From: Cristatella mucedo
Lineage: Eukaryota; Bryozoa; Phylactolaemata; Cristatellidae
Assembly: GCA_009760855.2 (NCBI GenBank)
Contig: WPIO01000005.1
Span: 5,190,001-5,254,000, forward strand
Direction of reading: 5' to 3'
Length of the DNA: 64,000 nucleotides
Every line of letters begins with the position of its first letter. The stretch's first letter is position 1. This document shows positions 1 to 64,000 of this stretch, piece by piece. The notes beneath the pieces were generated by a model, which worked only from the letters and a program-made list of their open reading frames with translations, did no database searches and was not told the origin of the DNA. A program made the translations under genes and the position numbers.

Positions 1-1167
1 TAGCTATTTTTTTAAATGCTCCCAAGTCAGGGGATGTCGTAACATTAGTCGGCAATGAGTTCAAGACTTTGGAGCATACGAACTAATGGCACGATATCCA
101 AAGTATTTGAGGTTGGTTCGAGGCGTAACCAAACGTTAGGAAACGTTAGCCAAACGAGTCTGAAGAGCGGGTGGTACTATGCCTAGCCTGGTGGGGGAGT
201 AGCTCTGATAGGTGGACAGCTGGAAAAGAAAAGAAAGGGACCAAAATGTGAGTGGTGAAACCTTGAAGTCGATACACTGCCTGAATAGGAGGAAGAGCCG
301 GTAAGAGAAGTGATGTCTTAATTGAAGCACTCACGACAGACAATCCTAGCTGCAGAATTGTGGACCTACTGTCATGCCTGATTGCATAGGCCGATAGAAC
401 AGCAAGCAGTGAGTAACGGAAATCGATACAGAATGTAACAAGTTCGTGAACTAACCTGGATGTGGTATCTCTGTTTAAGCAAGCCCGAATTTTAACAAGG
501 TCATCTAACTGAAATCAGGCAGACTTGCTGGTTAAGCTGAAGTGGTCTGCTAGTGAAACGTCACTTCGGCACAGAGCAGCTAGATTTCATGCAGATGCTT
601 TAGGAAATACCTGAGTTTCGCACATATGCAACAGGAGATGTGCTAGCAAAATCGATTTTGTGCATTAATCTTTCCAATTTCCGAGTCATGCATGGTTTGC
701 CCACAACTAGAAGTTGGTTTTATCGTCATTCTGTTCGAGGTTTGTTACTATTCATGTGTGTATGTCAGAAATATAGGCAGCAAGAGAGTTTTACTGGAGG
801 GCTAAAATGAATCAGAGCATATGTACAGCTGCTTTTTATCTGCATAGAAGAGAAAGCGCGATTGTGCTTGGCAATCACAGAGGGAGATGTAAATTAGGAA
901 AAAATCAAACCAGTCGCAGACCCCTGAGGTACGCCGAATTTCAGCGTTACTCTGACGATATTTGCCTGCTTACATCAATAATTCGGAGTCTCCCACTGAT
1001 ATACGACCTGAACCATTGCAATGCAGTGCCAGTGCTGCCCAGGCTAGATAAAAAGTGCTCAAGGACTGGGTGATCAATAGTATCAAACACTGCCAAATGA
1101 TCAAGCAAAACAAGTGTACCCAGGCTAGGTTCAGTTTGCTGATACCAGACGGCTGTAATCAGGATAA
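1..1167 (-). mobile_element. LINE-B copy 1, 3' part (interrupted)
   Basis: The minus strand encodes pieces of a CR1/L2-like non-LTR reverse transcriptase (LLDHLAVFDTIDHPVLEHFL, then frameshifts and stops). It is the same family as 48620-49810 and 28690-30835. The 3' end lies off the left edge. The copy is broken near 1168 by a GC-rich block and resumes at about 1845. It cannot code for an intact protein. Confidence 0.75.
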
Positions 1168-1844
1168 GTGTCACCGCTAGGCCGGGTGCGGACCTACGGC
1201 ATGGCCGGATGTTCGGTGACGTGAGGTCACCGGGGCTCTTGGGTAGGAGAAGTTGGCCGAGTAAGTCGTGGTGTGGGAGGCTCCCGGTCTCGCCGAGTTA
1301 TGCACCTGGATTCGTGCATGCGTGCTGTGGGGATGCTGCCACTCACGCAAGGCAAAGAGTGCCCAAGGTCCGAGCGGAGCTGGATAGCACGCTCGTTGTG
1401 ATTTGTATATTCCGTGTTCCCCGTGTATCCTGTTCGTAACCCCTCCCCCGTGTGTTTGCGTCTTTCAGTGGAAGCTCTGGACTGTGGTGGACGTCGACTC
1501 CGACTAGCCAAGCAATTACTCAGCTAGTCGGATCTATTACGTGTACGCTCGCACGGTTGGATTCGGAGTCGGTACAACGGCTGGACTTCGGAAGCCAACT
1601 GACCATCTAAGACGTTTGCTTGCGCTTGCTGTGTCGTCTTGCCCCTTTAGTGTACTTTGTATAGGACCTTCCCCTGTAGACTTGTTTAGTTCCCCTGTTG
1701 CTGTTGTTGGCGCATGCGATATTATAAAGAGGTTTAGCCTGACGGCCGCTCGATTTACCCTAGCTCAGAATGGCGGGCATGGCGGGAAATAGCCTCTGAC
1801 CCCTGGAACACGGCTACACAAGCAGAGCCACATAACCTAAGCCA
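1168..1844. mobile_element. GC-rich insertion inside LINE-B, unclassified (solo-LTR-like)
   Basis: About 680 bp of markedly higher GC content separates two adjoining parts of one LINE-B copy. It begins near a TGTCACCG and carries a TATA-like tattataaag at about 1729. No coding frame is convincing and no clean target-site duplication was seen. It could be a solo LTR or another non-autonomous element; boundaries are good to some tens of bases. Confidence 0.45.
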
Positions 1845-2110
1845 GCATTCATGAGAAGGTCATTCATTATACACCTAAAGCAAAACTGGTTCTGTGGAGT
1901 GATTAGCCCTTAAACCAAACTGAATCTCCCTTGCCTTGCTAGGTTTGAAATTTCAATGTAAGAGTTTAGTTGGTCTGCCACTACATGTTCCAGCGTCTTT
2001 GATAGGAACGGCAGTAGGAAATATGGTCATATATTGAGCAGTGGTCATGCTAGGCATCTGAAGTTCCATATTCGTCTCAAGTGCACTGGCTGAAGTTCAC
2101 ATATCAGCTT
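1845..2110 (-). mobile_element. LINE-B copy 1, continuation
   Basis: Matches the 5' part of the reverse-transcriptase region of the copy at 28690-28905 in inverted orientation (shared gtctttgataggaacgg). It completes the element broken at 1168. Confidence 0.65.
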
Positions 2111-2229
2111 GGGATAATAGTGCACAGTTACACCTAGATCTAAGAGAGCAGATGGCATGAAAAAATTTTAAGGAATTTCAATATATAGGTCCCCAAAATT
2201 GTAACTCATAAAGTATCAGATTACTTATC

Positions 2230-4302
2230 AAAACACCTAGATTACTAATTAACAACCAGACTGCCCTCGATCTGCTCGCTGCTAATTTCCAACACAGCTA
2301 CTTTTTTCATTCGAAAGCTGAATTCCTGCCAGTCGAAAACTAAACAGATTTATAAGACAGTAAACCATTTATTGGCTAATGCTGTGAGGTCTGACTCCAT
2401 AGACATTAATGACTCAGTCGAAAAGTTTTCAGCCTTCTTTACTGAACAAATTGTGCACATTCGTGCCTCCATTAAGCCCCCTCTGACTAAAGCAATCGCA
2501 GTTTCACAACCTGTGACCTTCCTTAAAAGGTTCTCTGAAGTTTCTGCATACAATGTGGCTGCCTTAATAGGGTCTAGCAAAAAGTGCTCGTCTCCTGAAA
2601 ACCCTATACCCTCATCTATGTGGTCATCACTAGCAGACCAACTTAGCCCTGCCATAACCAACATTTGTAATGCTTCTTTGGGAAAAGGGATCGTCCCGAG
2701 ACCTTAAAATCAGCAATCGTTAGACCCATTCTTAAGAAACATGGATTAGACACAGCGGTCCTTGCAAACTATCGCCCAGTTTCTCTTCTTCCTTTCTTAT
2801 CAAAGATTCTTGAAAAAATTATTGCTAAGCAGCTGGTTGAACATATTTAAAATAATGGAAAGTCGGAAAATTTCAATCAGGGTTAAAGAGGCAGCACTCC
2901 ACTGAAACTGCTCTTCTCCGTGTTATCAATGACATTCTACGTAGCAACGACGACGGGAATGTCACTGCCCTAGCTCTGCTAGGTCTGTCTGCTGCCTTAG
3001 ACACCATTGATCACGAGGTTCTGCTTGAACGATTGAGAACAACGTTCGGTCTGGCAGACGAAGCACTGGCATGGTTTAAATCCTACTTGTCTGATCGTGT
3101 TCAATCCGTGTCGTGTGGGGGTCAGGTCTCACACACGAGACCAGTCACCTGTCCCTCAAGGGTCTGTACTCGGTCCCTTGCTGTTCTCTATTTATACACA
3201 ACCTCTGCGAAAAGTGATTAAGGTACATGGAATAGTGGAATAGGATATCACTTCTATGCTGACGATACTCAGTTGTATTTGTCATTCAAACCGTCGGAAT
3301 CTGCTGTGGCAACTGAGAAACTGAATACTTGCCTTGCCGATATTTGATCATGGATGTCGGAAAACTTACTGAAATTAAATGATGATAAAACTGAACTGCT
3401 GCTCATAGGACACCCTAAGCGTGTGGCTGAATTTAAAGGCTTATCTCTTCTAATAGGTGATACTATTGTGCGACCATCACCACATGCTCGAAATCTAGGT
3501 GTCGTTTTCGACAGCTGCCTCAATTTCAAAAGCTTCATTCAGGAGACTGCTTCTACAGCTAGCCATCATGTCCGATCCCTATCCTAGATTAGGAACTGTC
3601 TTCCACAGTGGCTTTCAAAAAATTTAACTAGCTCCTTTGTTCAGTCTCTGCTTAATTATTGTAATTCCCTTTTGGCTGGGCTGCCAAAGAAAGCTATTAT
3701 GCCACTGCAGCAGACTATGAATATGGCTGCAAGGCTAGTTTTCAAGTTCCAGAGGTTTGAGCACGAGTCTCCTTTGCTATAAGAGCTAGGATGGTTGCCG
3801 GTTGAGCAAAGGATACAGAGCAGAGTTCTTATGCTGACCCACAAGGCCCACCACGGCTTGGCTTCTTCCTACCTAGCTGAACTGCTGCATCAGTTTCAGC
3901 CTGTTCGCGCCCTTAGGTCCTGTGTGGACAATAAATTAGCTGTTCCATTCCTCCGCTTAAAGACAGTTGGCGACAGAAGCTTTAGCTCTGCAGGTCCTAG
4001 ACTGTGGAACTCGCTTCCATAATTCTTACGCAACGACATCTACTCTCCAACTGCCGACTATGGCACATCTTTTTCAGTGGTCCTGAGCTGCTACTTCCAT
4101 GCTACTCACTCCTCAACTGCTCTCCTGACTCTGCTATGCTTCTCACTTTCTCTTTGTTGCATGAGACGAAGTCTGTTAGCTACCGAATGCGAACCGAAAG
4201 CTGAGTATGCTGTGAGTGCGCTATACAAAACTCTAATGCGTAACACCCACATGGTCTTTATGACTTTGTGGGGTTACAGACAGAGATACATTACATTACA
4301 TA
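2230..4302 (+). mobile_element. LINE-A copy 1, non-LTR retrotransposon (CR1/L2-like), dead
   Basis: Most complete LINE-A here. In three frames it shows the RT palm pieces [16 protein letters not shown], a drifted DLSAALDTIDHEVLLERL-like box, [12 protein letters not shown] (catalytic YADD present), MSENLLKLNDDKTELLLIG, and a C-terminal FSSAGPRLWNSLP. Many stops and frameshifts show it is a fossil. The 3' end is a conserved stretch, gttacagacagagata, followed by a short ACATT tail at 4285-4302. No endonuclease domain is visible, so it is 5' truncated. Confidence 0.85.
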
Positions 4303-4539
4303 GCTACTTTATATAAAGCACGTGCAATGCGAGCTTTTCTTGGTTACCGAGCCTCTGGTAGGAGTCTTTAACATGTTGACCTGCCTGTATATGCATTGAC
4401 AGCAGATAATCATGCTAAATACCTGTAATAATAATATGAGTAGGCTCGTGTGGTAAGTATAATCAGCATCAATCTTATGACGAATAAGGTAGGTTAGTAT
4501 CAAGCAGTTTTAGTCAAAGAATGAAAAATAGGACCAGTT

Positions 4540-5203
4540 CTCACTTCAGCAGACAATTATGCAGGCTTTGTGTATTTTGCTTGGTGCTTCAAGTCTTGAG
4601 CCGAGCTACAATCTCAAGGTTACCTTCTTGTTAGTGCAATGATCCGAGGGAACATATATGCGAATCATTCTTCAAACAGAATGTGCACCAACTTGTGCTT
4701 CGTGTAACTACCGATTTGCTAAGCAGTCAGCCTCGCTTTATTGCTCAATTCTCTAGTTCCACCTCTATATGTAGAAGAGATTATCTCTATTGGAGGTAAG
4801 ACAGAGTATATTCATATGGCAGAGTCATTACAGCACTCGGGCTAATGTGGATAAGGCATTAGAGAAATTGCATCAATAAGAGTATGGCAAATTAGGGGGA
4901 GTGTTGAGGACATACATATTGTTAGTCTCTCTAGTACAGATTGGTCATTATATCAATTGCAATCCAAGAATCACAGACTATGCATATACATGTGCACAAA
5001 GGTTACCACTTTCAATTAAAGGAAGTCGGCAGCTTGGGCACAGATACAGAGATGTAAACATCTTTCTGCTATTTTTAAAGCATGGCACGCGGGCCAAAAA
5101 ATACTGCAAAACGTTAGGATGCTAAATTAATAAGATTATGACCATGCTAGAGCTTAACTAGAAGTCCCTAAACTATAACAATTAGGAGTAGGCTGTCTCA
5201 ACA
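4540..5203 (+). mobile_element. Copia-like LTR retrotransposon, 3' end only
   Basis: At 4548 a frame reads ADNYAGFVY, as in the RNase H region of Ty1/copia pol. A frame ending near 4897 (DKALEKLHQ...EYGKLGG) fits the pol C-terminus. A purine run with aggggga follows, then an LTR at 4902-5203 with perfect 7-bp inverted ends (TGTTGAG and CTCAACA). The upstream part of the element is absent. The family assignment is inferred from short matches. Confidence 0.5.
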
Positions 5204-5574
5204 TCAGATTAGATCATATAAACAAAATTCTGGAGTGATAGTTACATTAGAGTTGAAGGCTAAGGCCTCGAGCTGTGCATATGTAGCTTCTCTTTGGCTT
5301 TGGAATAGCGAGCAGTGCATTAAGGATATGTGCTTGTTTTTTTTACCTATGGGCATTCTCAAATTCCATATTCATATTCCACTGAATGCTAGCTTAATGT
5401 AAGGCAGACATGACTGGATTGGCTGGACATGCCAGGAATGAATACAATAGTCGAAGTCGCAATCGCCTGTGCTGCGGAACATGGATGTTTGCTTGCTCCT
5501 CGTAGCGTTGAGTTCGCTATTCGCGATCTAGTTTTGTAATTAATGCGGGTACCTCCAAAGAGAGAGATGTTATT

Positions 5575-5715
5575 CATGTTGTTTATCAAGCATAATATCA
5601 TTTACCATTCGACTGCATTTCTCTATGCAGCAAATGTAAAGCGCTTAGAAAGTGATTGAGTTCTCTGAGGCGCTTTATCAAGTGTGTTATTAATATTTTT
5701 ATTATTATTATTGTT
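5575..5715 (+). repeat. LINE-B 3' end (hairpin and ATT tail)
   Basis: Carries the LINE-B terminal hairpin (aaagcgc...gcgcttt) at 5638-5678 followed by an ATT-rich tail. Confidence 0.7.
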
Positions 5716-5816
5716 AGATGAAGCTATAGCTGTTTGCCTTTGTTCATATAAGTGAAGTGCTGGTAATTTGAACGTATGGAAAGCCAAGGATTCAGATGAT
5801 ATATTGAAGCCCAACT

Positions 5817-6007
5817 CGGAGCCGTGATGGCACACTAGGTAAGGCGGTTGCTTTCACGACCGCGGTCCCGAGGTCGTGGGTTCGATTCCTGCGTTGGGCG
5901 ATCCTTTATCGCCACTGCAAGCGGTGGTGATAGCCGTAAAGGCTCTTCTGTCGCTATACAAAAAGAGGCTGTTTAATCAGCTAGGATTTATTTATTTATT
6001 TATTTAT
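5817..6007 (+). repeat. SINE1, tRNA-derived
   Basis: Near-intact copy. A box-A-like motif (tggcacactaggtaag), a box-B motif (gggttcgattcc), the body with gatcctttatcgcc and gaggctgtt, and a (TTTA)n tail. It is RNA polymerase III type by its boxes and is not a functional tRNA. Confidence 0.82.
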
Positions 6008-6707
6008 TGCACAGAAAGAAGTGTCTGACAATCCTTTATAGCAAAATTAAGGTTAAAGCCTGAGGAGGTGGCAAAGTCAAAAGTAGACACCTACCGTAGC
6101 TGGTTGTATTAGGTTTCCTTTATGATCCTTTATTTTACAAAGAGTCTGTGAAACGTAGACATTATAAATTGGTCAGATTATGACAGTAAGTTTAATTATG
6201 TTATGGATAGTTCCTGAATAGTATTCATTAGGACCATAGTATACGATCTAGACCGTGTAAAAAGCACTCCTGTGTTATGGCCAAGGAGCTGTATCCTCTG
6301 GCTCGTGCCTTGGGCATGTAGCTCCTCGTGGCTTTGGAAAACAATACTCCGAATTAAGACTAGGACTTTATATTAAAGTATAGGTGTTGTTCATTGCTGT
6401 CGTGCTCTACTCAGGTCTAAATACCTATATGTGTCGGTGCATAAATTCCGTTAGCGATGCTTTGAAATACGAACTTCACTAGTCTGTCACAAATCTGAAA
6501 AGACTAGCAGGAATTACTTGTGTCACGCAGTGGAAAAAACTTGGGTTCGGTAGCCGCTAAAGCGCGTTGGAAGTAATTAGCCTGGTTACCTGCTGCGATT
6601 CTGTGTAAAACTGAGGCATTGAGAACCCCAAATTCGTTGTTATTCTATTAGTTTTTAAGTATTACTTTTATGGCTGCTTATTAAAAAATTATCTCTATCC
6701 CTTCACT

Positions 6708-6734
6708 TTCTCTCTCTCTCCCTCTCTCTGTGTA

Positions 6735-6786
<52 letters not shown>
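6708..6786 (+). repeat. CT/TG microsatellite
   Basis: A short pyrimidine run changing into about 27 TG units. Confidence 0.9.
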
Positions 6787-6821
6787 ATGCAGCCATACAC
6801 ACATCCACATGCATATATATG

Positions 6822-6925
6822 CACTCTAATAATAAATAATAATAGCATGTATGTATAGCACCTTGAGAGAACTTAAATCTCTTTCTATGCACTTTACATT
6901 TGCTGCAAAGGAAGAAAGCATGATC
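6822..6925 (-). repeat. LINE-B 3' end
   Basis: Minus-strand copy of the terminal hairpin with an AAT-rich tail at its 3' end (6826-6842). Confidence 0.65.
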
Positions 6926-7082
6926 AAATCTGCGTAAAAGTTGAGGCAAATCAAAAAGCATTCTGAGCATACTCAAATGCATCCGCTGGCTCACCCACTT
7001 AGTCTCGATCTGATTCTTTGTTCTTTGCTTTGCTTTCTCATGTGCAAACTGGAGAAACAAAAGACGCTATCAACCAAATGGA

Positions 7083-7113
7083 TCACCGAGTAGTTAGTTC
7101 ACCGGCCACTCAC

Positions 7114-7126
<13 letters not shown>
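7083..7126. repeat. 17-bp direct repeat duplicating an exon end
   Basis: tcaccgagtagttagtt occurs at 7083 and 7110. The second copy spans the donor of exon 37, and the first lies 27 bp into the intron. Confidence 0.9.
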
Positions 7127-63444
<56,318 letters not shown>

Positions 63445-64000
63445 CTAAACAAAAATAGAAAAACTAGATCGCAGAAGAGCCGAAAAAATCAAGAAACGGT
63501 GCTTTCATAAAAAATATTTCACTTGCAAAGCAACCAGATGGATTTAATCTCTATTCCGGCGACATATGCTGCAGTCCACAAGCATACAGCCCTGGTCGTT
63601 GAAGGACCTTACCCTTGAGCCTAGAAAAGACCCTCCAAGTCAAAGTTTGGATTGCATTTAACATTAAGACTTTTTTATTTTACTAGGGACCAAATGCAAA
63701 AGAAATCGTGTGCTTGTATGTGTTTGGCCTGTACAGATAGCCACTGAAACCTTATTCTGCTGTAATCTGCTGTGCAAGAGCACAAATAATGCTTACTAAA
63801 ATAAAAACTAATTATTTGACTATATTCACAGCAGCATGCATTCACCAACTTGTGGCCAAGAAAGAGATATAGTTCTTTTGGATTGCTATGTTAATTTGAA
63901 TTATTATTAAAGTGGTCTGATGATAGCAAGTTTAGGTTCTGTTCAGGTTGGCCTCTCTGTGCACTTGCGACAGAGGCAATTGGGGGGGGTGAAGAGAGAC
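63445..64000. other. Upstream intron, LINE-B hairpin remnant at its far end
   Basis: No further exon seen. A plus-strand remnant (agaaagagatatagttcttt, ATT tail) lies at about 63860-63912. Confidence 0.45.

Noticed and set aside
2372-2707. Host protein of 111 residues
   Set aside because: It lies in the 5' part of LINE-A just before its reverse-transcriptase motifs and in the same order as in related elements.
5817-6007. Functional tRNA gene
   Set aside because: Box A and B are present, but the acceptor stem does not pair and the sequence continues into a SINE body with a TTTA tail; many diverged copies exist.

Overview
The window looks like animal (invertebrate metazoan) nuclear DNA. It has one large gene split into many short exons with GT-AG introns, tRNA-derived SINEs, 5'-truncated non-LTR retrotransposons, LTR remnants and long microsatellites. 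No prokaryotic gene layout, CRISPR array or rRNA is visible. The species cannot be named from the sequence; a sponge, cnidarian or lophotrochozoan would all fit.

The only host gene I can support runs on the minus strand across almost the whole window (about 63444 down to 7114). It encodes part of a very large extracellular cadherin. I placed 37 exons, about 7.6 kb of coding sequence (about 2,530 codons) giving about 23 cadherin repeats, with introns making up nearly 90% of the span. Neither start nor stop codon, signal peptide, membrane segment nor cytoplasmic tail was found, so the gene runs off both edges. Each repeat is normally encoded by two exons. A 'linker' exon covers the end of one repeat, the inter-repeat linker and the start of the next, up to a DxD motif. 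A 'core' exon covers the Y-x-L-x-G / YF-x-I / G-x-I block. Nearly all introns are phase 0 and fall at the same two places in the domain. The canonical DxNDNxP linker is replaced throughout by a V-x-x-(R/H)N-x-x-x-P pattern.

Two half-repeat exons that the pattern demands are missing: a linker exon between 31851 and 23486, and a core exon between 14737 and 11330. Both gaps lie in transposon-rich stretches.

The introns hold two families of CR1/L2-like LINEs. LINE-A ends in an (ACATT)n-type tail. LINE-B ends in a conserved hairpin plus an (ATT)n tail. There are at least three tRNA-headed SINE types, and one of them shares the LINE-B 3' hairpin. Other elements are a copia-like 3' end with an LTR (about 4540-5203), a gag-like fragment fused to a GGA-rich minisatellite (27454-28600), an inverted-repeat element containing telomere-like repeats (30100-30533), a twin-primed LINE-A copy followed by a 290-bp ACAT microsatellite (38514-39397), and several LTR-like blocks.

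Region by region: 1-7100 is mostly mobile DNA (LINE-B, an inserted GC-rich block, LINE-A, the copia-like end and SINEs). Positions 7114-11330 hold the 3'-most exons. Positions 11331-14736 are a mobile-element intron with the missing core exon. Positions 14737-23486 hold regular exons. Positions 23487-31850 are the largest repeat cluster, with the second missing exon. Positions 31851-63444 hold the upstream exons with LINEs and SINEs between them. The remaining open frames are shadows of exons, microsatellite frames or LINE pieces, apart from three orphan frames reported as findings.
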